Shown here: one piece after another, positions 18,884 through 27,554 of the stretch
How positions within the stretch are numbered: position 1 is the first letter of the stretch
Layout of the letters: each line of letters starts with the position of its first letter
Source: Mikrocytos mackini
Taxonomy: Eukaryota > Endomyxa > Ascetosporea > Mikrocytida > Mikrocytiidae
DNA: 27,554 nt
Assembly (NCBI GenBank): GCA_030180075.1
Contig: JASNJN010000236.1
Span: 1 to 27,554 of the forward strand
Reading direction: 5' to 3'
Notes under the pieces: model-generated
Databases searched by the model: none
What the model was told of the DNA's origin: nothing
Seen by the model: the letters and a program-made list of their open reading frames with translations, nothing else
Program-made: the position numbers and the translations under genes

Positions 18884-21265
18884 ATGGAAGACAAGGAGAA
18901 CGCTATACCCGATGAAGTGGTAGAATACCTCAACCAACATTTACCATCTGACATATACTTGTTTAAAGACAATTCAGAATACCTGTCTAAACTGATATCA
19001 GAAAAAAGAAATGAACTTCGTCTGTTGTCCTCAGATCTAGCCGGTACAATGGGCTCAGAAGTTATAGCGGGACTGGAGGACAAACAACACATTTTATCTG
19101 AAGTATCTACCCAATTGAACGAAATAGAGGTCGACTTCAAGGAGCTAACTGCATCATGTGACGAAACTCTTGGCGAACTATCTTCGATTCTAGAAAAAGT
19201 ATCGCCCGTTTACGAAACCAAAAAGAACATAACTAAGAACCTGGTGATATTGAAGAGTCTGTACAATTTGGAGATGTTGATAGAACAATACGACGACTCC
19301 AACAAATTGCAAGCTCTAAGCTACAAAGACTTATTTAAACTAACATCTGACATGACGAAGTTTGTGAAGGACTTGGAGCAATATTTGGATGTTCCATACA
19401 TAAAGAAACTCAAAAACAAAATGGATAACCTAAACTCCACAATAATAATCCGCATTGAACAGGACCTTTACCTTTACCAGACTGAAACATACGAAAGTTT
19501 CCAGACCATGAGTGAAGAAGATATAAAATCGGTGCAAAACGGACTCTACTATGCTTGCAGAATAATCCAGAGCATAAAAAACAAAGAGGACTTAAGGAGG
19601 TTTTTCACACTTCTTTATCAAACAAATTTGATAGATTTCCAAAACGTCTTTTTGAACAACAAGTTGGATTGGCTCGAATTCCAACTCAAAGATGAAAGAT
19701 CCGACAAACTACCGAGCCAGATATTCGTCGATAAACTTGTAGTGTTCATTAAAACAGAGACAATAAAACTAACTACGACATGGAAAAACATAGTTCCAAG
19801 TGCTTGGAATTTGTCTGGGTGTTTCATAGCAGAAATTATTGAGTTCATAGACCTTGTCGCTATTGTGAAGAACTATGAGGAGCGGTACAAAGAAGAAAGG
19901 GTGATAGATTGGGTCAGCAAGTTACTAACACTTGAGGAAGAGTTGCAGTCTAGGTATATCGACAGAGTAAAGAACAGCTTGTTCGAATTCAATCTTAGGT
20001 CAAAGCTATCTGGAAAACTTATTAAGGACATAGATAAATATATCGAAAGCGAAAAATCAGCCCTCGAAATAAAAACAGGAGAAGGCTACGATAATTTTGA
20101 GTTGAACGAAGAAGGGAAATTCAAAGACTTAGAGAGCTTACTATTGAATATATACGCGTCGATGAAAAGGGTAGAAAAGTTAGACATATCCACAGAGCAA
20201 CAAAAAGCGCTCGGTAAACTTTACATGGACAGTTTAGGTGATTATTCAAAGGACCACCTGCTAATAGAAGACTCAATTAACCCCGACTATAACGCTCTAA
20301 ACTACTCAGAAAAGAAACAAGACGCGAAAGAATCTAAAAACAAAAATTCAAAGAGCCAGTTCGCTAACTTACTCGGTATATTTGGAAGTAGCAAGAATGA
20401 AAGCAAAAACTCGGGTTTGTTTGGGGCAAATAAAGGTGGGGATGAAAACAAAAGCAAATTAAAGCAAATGGATGAGAAAGAAGAAGCTGAAATAACAAAC
20501 ACGTTAAAGCGTTTAGTTGGGGTTGTTAATACTTGCTTGTATTTAGAGAAAGTAGCAAACAAGATGGTCGTCGAACAAAAAATAGACTTTTCCAAACTGG
20601 CCGATGATGCTCTGTTCGAGTTAAGGCTTTACGCACAGGCTTTTGTTTCAGACAACCTAATGAAAGCTCTATACGACAGCAACTTTAAGAATTTTGTGGA
20701 GAATAGGCTCAATATTTATATGGAAAGCATTTGTAAATTAGAAGAATACAATAAACTAGACTTACTCAAAGACGTAGTGTCCGACTTCAACGAACAACTT
20801 ATCAACACTGTGCTGAACATAAATGTTTCAGTCGATTTCTTAAACCTGCAGTCTGATATATACTCAACGAAGGATATTTTCGACGAAATAAAAAACGATA
20901 CGCTAAACGAATATGTGGGCGAAAGCTTCAAGGTAGTAGAAAACATAATAATGCTGATTAATTGCGAGGATTCGAAGCTAATACAAATGTACATTGAATT
21001 GTTCCCCGAACAGAACGACTCGGTTATTAAAGCTGTCATTGAACAAAAGTTCCGAGGGAGGGAAAACGAAGCCGAAGAAATCATTAACAAGATAGAAGAG
21101 TTAAACGTAACCAATCTTAACAACCTGAGGTTCAAAAATAGTGAAACGTTAGAAGGTATGAGGAAGAGTAACATACGCAGAAGAATGAGTTTCGAAGTTG
21201 GAAAATGTATTTGGAAGGAAAAAGAAGGAAGAAAGATATTCAAGCAGAACCTTTTTGATAATTAA
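18884..21265 (+). CDS. VPS53: Vps53, GARP/EARP tethering complex subunit
   Basis: 793 codons from the ATG at 18884 (MEDKENAIPDEV). The open frame extends 41 codons further upstream, but that part overlaps the divergent gene and lies before the shared promoter. The N-terminal region matches Vps53 in order: EYLNQHLPSDIYLF at 14-27 (the 'I(N)..fP.e.sL' opening), a long coiled coil, KKNITKNLVILKSLYNLEML at 113-132 (family 'k..Lt.sIttLn.LhmL') and YLDVPYIKKL at 167-176 (family 'mgIPqI..L'). Later segments resemble the family's EYCL...K.D and C-terminal helical bundle. Vps53 works with Vps51, 52 and 54 to tether endosome-derived vesicles at the trans-Golgi network. A Lys/Asn/Ser-rich low-complexity insert at about 475-527 is unusual for the family. 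It ends 50 bp before the stop of the surface-protein gene, in convergent arrangement. Confidence 0.85.
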   Translation: MEDKENAIPDEVVEYLNQHLPSDIYLFKDNSEYLSKLISEKRNELRLLSSDLAGTMGSEVIAGLEDKQHILSEVSTQLNEIEVDFKELTASCDETLGELSSILEKVSPVYETKKNITKNLVILKSLYNLEMLIEQYDDSNKLQALSYKDLFKLTSDMTKFVKDLEQYLDVPYIKKLKNKMDNLNSTIIIRIEQDLYLYQTETYESFQTMSEEDIKSVQNGLYYACRIIQSIKNKEDLRRFFTLLYQTNLIDFQNVFLNNKLDWLEFQLKDERSDKLPSQIFVDKLVVFIKTETIKLTTTWKNIVPSAWNLSGCFIAEIIEFIDLVAIVKNYEERYKEERVIDWVSKLLTLEEELQSRYIDRVKNSLFEFNLRSKLSGKLIKDIDKYIESEKSALEIKTGEGYDNFELNEEGKFKDLESLLLNIYASMKRVEKLDISTEQQKALGKLYMDSLGDYSKDHLLIEDSINPDYNALNYSEKKQDAKESKNKNSKSQFANLLGIFGSSKNESKNSGLFGANKGGDENKSKLKQMDEKEEAEITNTLKRLVGVVNTCLYLEKVANKMVVEQKIDFSKLADDALFELRLYAQAFVSDNLMKALYDSNFKNFVENRLNIYMESICKLEEYNKLDLLKDVVSDFNEQLINTVLNINVSVDFLNLQSDIYSTKDIFDEIKNDTLNEYVGESFKVVENIIMLINCEDSKLIQMYIELFPEQNDSVIKAVIEQKFRGRENEAEEIINKIEELNVTNLNNLRFKNSETLEGMRKSNIRRRMSFEVGKCIWKEKEGRKIFKQNLFDN

Positions 21266-21315
21266 GACCAAATGTTTAAAACTACATATAAATTCCACAA
21301 ATATAAACATTTACA

Positions 21316-24300
21316 CTAATAATAGTCTCTCTTTTCATATACTATCCTGTGGGCTTTATTATGTGCTCGAATTAACGACCCAATAATTAGTAAAACTCCT
21401 GACAAACTAGTAACTGCTATAAGGCTCAATAACAACACAACACTTTCGTCGTTTTTAATTTTAGCAAATACGTCCTCAATAATCTCAAAATCCTTCTCAT
21501 TATTGTTGCTGAAGCATATTTTGTATTTGTTTATCGAACTATTTTCATAGCCAATCAAAATAACCTCTCCTTGTCCATTTACGTTCAATTTCGATGTGGC
21601 CACTGGGAACGAACAATCATTTGCTGTATCGGGCACAAAGCCGACCCACTCTGTTCCTTTTGGCGTATAGCCCTTGAATTGAACAGTGAAATGTGTGGAT
21701 ACTCCCGATATATACTCGCTCGGACTTATACCTTCGAAGGATGAATGTTTAAACGTTGCAATAAGGTTTACATTAAAATCGTAAACCAATGATGTCTTTG
21801 TATCTTCTGCAGTTACTTCTAAACTAAAGAACTTGGTTTGGCTTGTAATGGTAATTTGGTTGTCCATTCCGTTGCTATTTAAAGTTGTGTAAACCTTTTC
21901 TCCTTTGTTCTTAGGTCCTACAAAGTTTATATACTTTATAAGCTTTACTTTACTTTTAAATGACACCGTGTACAATTGAAGTGCAATGGAAGTTGTTCCT
22001 TCTTCTAGGTTTAGGATATATCCGAATTGGTTTGAGTTGAATGTGGGGTAAAGGTCTTTGGGAGTTGGGGATATTCTTAAGTACTTAAGCCTGGACTCTG
22101 CCGGCCCGAAGTTGCTCGAGTAAACACTGAACTTGAGCCCCAGAGCTGTTTGCGTGGTCCAGTTGTACCCCTCGTCGTCCGAATAGCATACGGGAAAAGT
22201 CCCGTAAGAGTCGAAATAAATATTGCCCAGTACTACTGTGTTATCGTCACCGTATTTATGTGTTGTAGGTTGTTCTATTATTTCCTTGGCTGTGAGGAAA
22301 CTAAATCCTCGAGGAGTCTGACAAGTAGGGTGTCCATATGCTATTTTCTTTTTAAAGTCTTTCTTAAATTCTGAAACTGGAATTTTGCTGAGGATTTGAA
22401 TTTGGGTCTGCTTTTTTCCCACGATGAAATTATCAAATAAAACCAGTTTTGTAATGGAGTCTGGGTCTGCAGCGACTACATGCAAATTTAGCCCGATGGT
22501 ATCTTGGAGATACCAAGTTTGCCCATTGTTAGTTGTGTAACATATTTTATACCGGCCTATTTTATCGACACTAAGCTCGGCTATCCTCTCATTCGGGTTT
22601 AAGTAGAATATATAGTCAGATTCCATACAGTCTTCTTGTTTAGCAGACATTTCAACTAGTGCTATTTTTACCAAATTGCCATCTCCCACAGTACTTGAAA
22701 TCAGCTGTATAACGTTAGTTGAGTTTCGGATTATTTTGTTCGGCGTGATGGATTGAATAGCCTTTGTTTCACCTAATGTGAGTATCTTTCCGTTGTAGTT
22801 AATTATGGGCGATGAAAATGATGTCTTCTTATAAGTCTTTTCACTGCTAGTAGAAGAAGTTGAACATAACACTTCGTAGTACGTGGCGGGGACTAGTTCG
22901 GTTATCTCTATGATGTAAAACCCGTTTTCCGTTTCTATCTTAGACAGATTATTCTCCTTGTAGTTCTGCACATAACCGTTTCCGTAATTGTTCTCAACCT
23001 TGATATGGAAGCCAGATTGTTCGTTCATGATTTCTGGTGGTTGCCAGAACTTAGAGTACGACTGAAGTGTGTTTGTGTTCTGTTGAGATGTAGCTATACA
23101 TCTGACTACATCATTGCTAACATCAAAACTACTGTCCACAGTTTTAAACTTAATTTTTATCACCGAAGTTGTGACTTTGCTGATTTGGATGGTCTTATCA
23201 AGGAAATTGACTCCAGACCTTAACAAGTTAATTGGTTTAGGAATTCCAACCGAAATATTCCCAGAGTTTGCAGTGATGTACGGCAGCCCCCAGTCCGACT
23301 CGATCTCTGCTTTAGTCCCTGAATTAGAAGCACATAATAAAATGTAAGAATAATTAGAGTCTAGACCAGTAATCAGACTTTTCCTATCATTTGAAGAGAG
23401 TACTGAAAGGTTATCGACGTAGTACGGCAACTCTAGGCTTAACACCGGGTTTATGTTCTTGTTACCTTCATTTGTATACTTTACCGACCAAAAATTTGTT
23501 TTGTTTCTTAAAAGACTGTGTTTTGTTGCGTCTGATTCGGTAACAGCCATACATCTGATATAGTCACTCGTATTACTTATCAGAAATGTATAACTGAAAC
23601 CCGCATTTGTTATGCTTCCCATCTTAACGTTTAGGTTGTCAATATCGCTCCCTCTTCTCAACGTAGTCACCTTGAAAGGGTCTGCGTGCACAACCTGTGT
23701 TGAAAAAGAAGCATTCTGTTTTGTGGTGACGGGGTTGCTCCCAGAAGTTGCACAGTAAACATAATAGTCTGTTTCTTCGTCTAGCTTTGTAAATAACAAT
23801 TGGTTCTTTACATATGCAATAGAATTTCTGTTAGTTGCGGATATTGTAACTTGTGAGGCAGCAAATTCTTCACAGCCCCAGAAGTATAAAATGGACATTA
23901 AGTAACTAGATGTGACTTTGTTGATGCAACACCTTGCGTAGTTATTAGCTGTACTTTCAATATCAACTACCAAAGAGTCAGGTAGAACATCGCCTGTTTT
24001 GGGTTTTATTTTGAAAGCTATGCCCCTGATAAATGTCCTCACGCTGTGTGGGAACGTATAGATCTCAGAGTAGTACTTTACATTGTTCGAAGCCATACTT
24101 TTGGTTACACTGAACGCGGCCATATTGTAAAGTGTAGAATCTTCCAAACCATTAAAAATACACTTTCCAGAAGAGTCACTTTCTATCGGGCCTTTAACTC
24201 CAGAAGGGACTCTGTTTTGGTTGCTTGTAAGATCTGATAACAAATTTAGTAAAGAGTTTTTACTGAGGTAACAAACAGCCTTGTCGTTATACGAATTCAA

Positions 24301-25401
24301 TGAAACTGTAAAAGTTAATCTGTCGAAAGACTTAGAGTCTATGTTTACATCGCTAATTCCTGCTCCTCTTGCACTTACCTGAATCGAGTTAGGGTATGTG
24401 GTTTCCACTTCGGAGCTAAGCTCCATATAGTTACGCACGCTTGCTGGGTAATACGTTGAAGCACAATACGCGTAGTAGCGATTTGATTGAACGTTTGCGT
24501 ATTTAAAAGAGAATGTATTTCCAGATTTAGTTTTGGTTACTTGTAGTGTCTGTCCAAGAGCCACGTCCCAGAACTGTCTCTTCGATACGTTCGTGTGGTC
24601 AGAAACAATACAGTACAACGTTGCACTGTACGGGTAATTGACGGATGAGCCAATCTCGGACGGAGCACTGCTTGTAATAGAAATGGTAGAAGTTATGCCT
24701 TCTGCTTCCCTGTATATGAATTGTGTAGGCGGTGTCAAGTTATACAGTTCGCTCTTTTCGCCAGTTAAACTAAAATAGTCTGTCCCACTGCCATCTTCTT
24801 TCGAGACGAAAATGAAGAAGGAATAATATCCCATTTCCATATTTTGTATTCTGAATTTTTTATAATAGTATGTTTTATTCGTCCCATTTTCATTGACAGT
24901 CTTTGTAGTATTAGAATCTGTCTCTTGGGTGACGGTTGTACAGTTTAGTGTTGTTTTGTAGTTGTGTGGTAATGTCTGCGAATTAAAGTCTTTACAATAA
25001 ATAACCGTAATGAAGTATTCAAGTTTGTTTGTGGCAACTTTGAAATATAAATCGTTCCAATAGTTAAATGAAGGACTTATTGGTGTGTCTACTTTGATTT
25101 TTTCTGGAGGTCGTTGGGTTGTAGTTGTTGAGGTGGAAGATTCACTAGTGTCGTCAGAAGAACTTTGACCCGAATCACTGCCATCACCATCACTGTTGTC
25201 GCTGTTATCATCTGTTGAACTAGTTGTATCGGGGTCAGGGAGAAATATACGAGGTGGTTTCGTTGCTAGCTTTTCCATAAAAGTTATAATGTTGTTGTTA
25301 TCACTGTATGTTTTGTGTTGTATATCTTCTTCTTTAATATTAATTGTTTGAGCTCGGTGTGTTGTGTGTAAGGCCAGGAATGCCATAAATAAAAAAAACA
25401 T
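21316..25401 (-). CDS. Giant type I surface protein with tandem beta-sandwich repeats
   Basis: 1361 codons with no interruption. The start MFFLFMAFLALHTTHRAQ is a signal peptide. Residues ~56-105 form an Asp/Ser/Thr-rich, probably glycosylated stalk. About nine further beta-sandwich units of 100-150 residues follow. Units 2-6 are fibronectin-III-like, with a Cys pair each in the form 'RC.A...' and 'Y..(L/Y)CA(S/T)' (for example YIRCMAVTES with YSYILLCASN). Units 7, 8 and 10 share another pattern ending '(Y/F)..CY(T/S).(N/D).G..W' (YKICYTTNNGQTW, FPVCYSDDEGYNW). Unit 9 (LKYLRISPTPKDLYPTFNSN...) resembles the cadherin-like beta-sandwich (PF12733). Near the end there is one membrane helix (~1321-1344) and a 17-residue basic/Tyr tail (RAHNKAHRIVYEKRDYY), giving an extracellular-N topology. 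Many N-x-S/T sequons are present. Adhesion or host contact is a plausible inference. No known named family is recognised. Confidence 0.75.
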   Translation of the reverse strand: MFFLFMAFLALHTTHRAQTINIKEEDIQHKTYSDNNNIITFMEKLATKPPRIFLPDPDTTSSTDDNSDNSDGDGSDSGQSSSDDTSESSTSTTTTQRPPEKIKVDTPISPSFNYWNDLYFKVATNKLEYFITVIYCKDFNSQTLPHNYKTTLNCTTVTQETDSNTTKTVNENGTNKTYYYKKFRIQNMEMGYYSFFIFVSKEDGSGTDYFSLTGEKSELYNLTPPTQFIYREAEGITSTISITSSAPSEIGSSVNYPYSATLYCIVSDHTNVSKRQFWDVALGQTLQVTKTKSGNTFSFKYANVQSNRYYAYCASTYYPASVRNYMELSSEVETTYPNSIQVSARGAGISDVNIDSKSFDRLTFTVSLNSYNDKAVCYLSKNSLLNLLSDLTSNQNRVPSGVKGPIESDSSGKCIFNGLEDSTLYNMAAFSVTKSMASNNVKYYSEIYTFPHSVRTFIRGIAFKIKPKTGDVLPDSLVVDIESTANNYARCCINKVTSSYLMSILYFWGCEEFAASQVTISATNRNSIAYVKNQLLFTKLDEETDYYVYCATSGSNPVTTKQNASFSTQVVHADPFKVTTLRRGSDIDNLNVKMGSITNAGFSYTFLISNTSDYIRCMAVTESDATKHSLLRNKTNFWSVKYTNEGNKNINPVLSLELPYYVDNLSVLSSNDRKSLITGLDSNYSYILLCASNSGTKAEIESDWGLPYITANSGNISVGIPKPINLLRSGVNFLDKTIQISKVTTSVIKIKFKTVDSSFDVSNDVVRCIATSQQNTNTLQSYSKFWQPPEIMNEQSGFHIKVENNYGNGYVQNYKENNLSKIETENGFYIIEITELVPATYYEVLCSTSSTSSEKTYKKTSFSSPIINYNGKILTLGETKAIQSITPNKIIRNSTNVIQLISSTVGDGNLVKIALVEMSAKQEDCMESDYIFYLNPNERIAELSVDKIGRYKICYTTNNGQTWYLQDTIGLNLHVVAADPDSITKLVLFDNFIVGKKQTQIQILSKIPVSEFKKDFKKKIAYGHPTCQTPRGFSFLTAKEIIEQPTTHKYGDDNTVVLGNIYFDSYGTFPVCYSDDEGYNWTTQTALGLKFSVYSSNFGPAESRLKYLRISPTPKDLYPTFNSNQFGYILNLEEGTTSIALQLYTVSFKSKVKLIKYINFVGPKNKGEKVYTTLNSNGMDNQITITSQTKFFSLEVTAEDTKTSLVYDFNVNLIATFKHSSFEGISPSEYISGVSTHFTVQFKGYTPKGTEWVGFVPDTANDCSFPVATSKLNVNGQGEVILIGYENSSINKYKICFSNNNEKDFEIIEDVFAKIKNDESVVLLLSLIAVTSLSGVLLIIGSLIRAHNKAHRIVYEKRDYY

Positions 25402-25432
25402 AATTTTCCAATTTTAAATTTTAAACTAAAAA
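25402..25432. promoter_or_regulatory. 31-bp bidirectional promoter, surface protein / IMP4
   Basis: Only 31 bp lie between two start codons. The near-palindromic CCAATTTTAAATTTT (25408-25422) sits in the middle, with AAATTT 17 bases before the IMP4 ATG. Its similarity to the 18857-18873 block suggests a common core promoter or start-site element. Confidence 0.5.
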
Positions 25433-26110
25433 ATGATATTACTCACTACCTGCTTGAACCCACACAATATTACTAAACGATTCGCCAAAGAGATGATTAA
25501 GGTGTTTCCGAACAGTTGTTATTATAAAAGAGGAAACTATTCGATTGAAGAAATTGTCAACCTATGTAAGACTTCCAACTATAAGACACTCATCATTATT
25601 CACGAAATAAAAGGAGAGCCTTCTCAAATGATCATAACAGATTTGCCATTCGGTCCAAGTTATTTCTTTAATCTTTCAAAGGTCTACATTAGGCAACAAC
25701 TATCAAACTATTTGTTATCAAAAGGAGAAGCAGAACTTGCCGAACTCAAAAGCGAAGGAAAGCCTTATTTGATTTTGGAAAATTTCTCAAAGCCGGTGGG
25801 AATGAAAGTAAAGAAGTTATTGTGTGGTATTTTCCCAGTTGTTACCGAAGAAGAACGAAGCAAGTCAGCGGTTGTTTTCTTTGCAGATGGATATAAAATT
25901 CACTTTAGGAACAAAAAACTTGGCTTTGACTTAGAGCCTGTTTTAAAGAATAATAAGGTCGTTGCATATAAGAAAAAAACGAACCTGGAAGAGATAGGGC
26001 CTAGGTTCACAATGAAATTGTATAAGATTACAGAAGGAATGCCTAATGAAAAATATAGAAGAAATGATTTCCAGTTATTTTTGAGAAAGAAAGAAAAAGA
26101 TTTTTTGTAA
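25433..26110 (+). CDS. IMP4: U3 snoRNP protein IMP4 (Brix domain), short form
   Basis: 225 codons that align along the Brix domain of IMP4: MILLTTCLNPHNITKRFAKE at 1-20 (family 'iLvTTSrdPs..l..FAKEl'), NSCYYKRGNYSIEEIV, LIIIHEIKGEPSQMIITDLP, the diagnostic LPFGPSYFF at 71-79, LLCGIFPV at 129-136, and EEIGPRFTMKLYKITEGM at 186-203 (family 'EvGPRFelkLY.I..G'). LPFGP with an EIGPRF end distinguishes IMP4 from RPF1, RPF2 and SSF1. IMP4 acts with IMP3 and MPP10 in the nucleolus to join U3 snoRNA to pre-18S rRNA. The human protein is about 290 residues; the usual N-terminal helical extension is absent here and the protein starts directly at the first Brix strand, as in reduced genomes. The C-terminus is Lys-rich. 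It is head-to-head with the surface-protein gene. Confidence 0.93.
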   Translation: MILLTTCLNPHNITKRFAKEMIKVFPNSCYYKRGNYSIEEIVNLCKTSNYKTLIIIHEIKGEPSQMIITDLPFGPSYFFNLSKVYIRQQLSNYLLSKGEAELAELKSEGKPYLILENFSKPVGMKVKKLLCGIFPVVTEEERSKSAVVFFADGYKIHFRNKKLGFDLEPVLKNNKVVAYKKKTNLEEIGPRFTMKLYKITEGMPNEKYRRNDFQLFLRKKEKDFL

Positions 26111-27377
26111 CCGGAAAATATATAAATAATTTATACTTAAAACTTTATATTTGATCATTACAGTAAACGAAGTTTATTGATAAAATGCACAATATTATTA
26201 ATAGGATAAATAAACTAAGTTAGATATCGATTTATCCCTTTATTTTAGGCTTTATTTAACATAAATGGTGGGGAAAAGGTTTAATTAAATGGATTGTATA
26301 ATTAATCTCAATACATTAGATAAAATTGTGAGAAAAGTTTGATATTGATAAATGAATTTCCGTTTTTCTACAATTTTAAACCAGACATGATAATTTTAGA
26401 CGTTTTCAGGAGCCAACCCAGCTCGAAAATGAAAATGAAAATCATTTTGGTCGTAAAATTTGTAAATTTCTGAAAATCATTGATCAAAATAGTGTTATAA
26501 AAGTTGGTAAATCAACCTTTTGATTACGTGAAATAGAATTATCGCCAGACATAGTTTATTTCACTTATCTAAATCTTTGAATGGGGTCAGTAAATTTAAA
26601 AGGTGATATTATTAATAATTTTAGTCTTTCGTGATTTGTTGAGAATTTTTAGCAATTTTTTGACCTTCTCCCGCCCGAACCCTATCGAGTACGCCCATGT
26701 CTGTTTTAAACCTATAATTAATTATTTATTACAGGCTATAAATCGTCACCCCACATTTTCTTCCATTTCCCACACTTTCTTCCATTTCCCACACTCAGAT
26801 CAATTTTATCATGATTTTTACCAGAAATGCGGGAAATAATGCCATCTCATGGCTACATACTCACATTAGCCCCATATTGTGCATATTTTACATTTTCGGT
26901 GAGTACTCTAGCATAGGTTTTTTTAAAAATTAAAAATGGTTTTTTTGGTTTTTTCCGAGCCTAGCGAACAACAAAATACTCTGAATATTGGCCAATTATT
27001 ACATACTATCTGTTTAATGAATAAATATAAGCATATTTACACGGTTGAATAACCGACTACGTACTCACATTACAGTGACTTTTAAGTTGATTTTTATCAC
27101 TAAATATGGCATGTGGGAATAAATTATATTAAATTATAAAGATAATTTTTGAAAATTATTACAAATATATTAGGCCATGAAAGTTGGAAAGTCGATTTTA
27201 CACGTTTATATGACTTAATTGTTTTAAATTTTCAAATTTTCAAAATTGGGAACGCGCTTGTAATATTCAAGATTATAGCGTGGAGTTTTGTATTAACCGA
27301 TCTAAATAGTCTCAGTCTCTGAGAAATATCGTCATACATCGTTTATGATGTGTGAAACACCATAAAACCACCAGCAA
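26111..27377. other. AT-rich region without recognisable genes
   Basis: No coding frame is supported; the 78-codon frame at 26603-26839 has a composition typical of non-coding DNA. CTCACATTA strings recur (about 26859 and 27065), and a copy of the 19-bp minisatellite lies at 26749-26796. Confidence 0.65.
26749..26796. repeat. 19-bp minisatellite, about 2.5 units
   Basis: Units of the form CTTCCATTTCCCACACTTT repeat with a 19-base period. The same unit, in the opposite orientation, makes up the core of the palindrome at 27378-27554. Confidence 0.8.
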
Positions 27378-27554
27378 ACATGCTAAAATGGACGATCGTG
27401 GAGGTTGGAAGATAGTGTGGGAATCGGAAGAAAGTGTGGGAATTGNAAGAAAGTGTGGGAAATGGAAGAAAGTGCGGAAACAAGATTCCANCCCACACTT
27501 TCTTCCGATTCCCACACTATCTTCCAACCTCCACGATCGTCCATTTTAGCATGT
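27378..27554. repeat. Terminal palindrome with 63-bp arms built on the minisatellite
   Basis: 27378-27440 is the exact reverse complement of 27492-27554, with a 51-bp centre. Within 27408-27484 are about four units with a 19-base period (GGAAGAAAGTGTGGGAAT type). Two ambiguous bases (27446, 27491) lie in the centre. The right arm ends exactly at the window end, so the palindrome may be longer in the genome, or may be a fold-back artefact of the contig end. Confidence 0.85.

Overview
The window comes from a eukaryote. It encodes condensin SMC2, the U3 snoRNP protein IMP4, the GARP/EARP tethering subunit Vps53, a FAR1/SWIM-type MULE transposase and large modular proteins. It looks like an AT-rich, intron-poor unicellular genome: single uninterrupted reading frames of 466 to 1361 codons, with 31 to 62 bp between genes. 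I cannot fix the lineage from the sequence. A parasitic protist is plausible but is only inference. No rRNA, tRNA, CRISPR array or virus-derived element was recognised.

Layout. (1) 1-2.25 kb is a disturbed edge. It opens with a perfect inverted duplication (1-275 and 581-855) covering part of a small secreted-protein gene. Next comes the 5' part of SMC2, which stops at ambiguous bases (1925-1928). After that is a fragment of an unrelated P-loop ATPase on the other strand. Both reading frames break exactly at the Ns, which points to a misjoin or collapsed gap. (2) 2.25-9.3 kb is a very AT-rich gene desert holding worn remains of small DNA transposons: a 236-bp inverted-repeat element, a ~705-bp element with degenerate ends, a pogo/Tigger-like terminus, a possible 2.27-kb TA-flanked element, and 43-bp direct repeats. 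(3) 9.3-13.9 kb holds an open frame ending in a FAR1-like domain, then a 3531-bp MULE with identical 215-bp terminal inverted repeats and a perfect 9-bp target duplication, but a twice-interrupted transposase frame. (4) 14.1-26.1 kb is a tightly packed five-gene block with strands alternating + - + - +: an intracellular discoidin-repeat protein, a probable beta-propeller protein, Vps53, a giant type I surface protein and IMP4. Head-to-head pairs are 44 and 31 bp apart and share a CAA(C)TTTTAAATTTT motif. (5) 26.1-27.55 kb is gene-poor, with copies of a 19-bp minisatellite, and ends in a 63-bp-arm palindrome.

The identified genes are housekeeping (chromosome condensation, endosome-to-Golgi retrieval, 18S rRNA processing) plus lineage-specific modular proteins. 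They do not form one pathway. The clearest second-look items are the young but broken MULE, the independent FAR1-domain gene beside it, the two large modular proteins, and the compact bidirectional promoters. I see no clear evidence of a new defence or mobile system.
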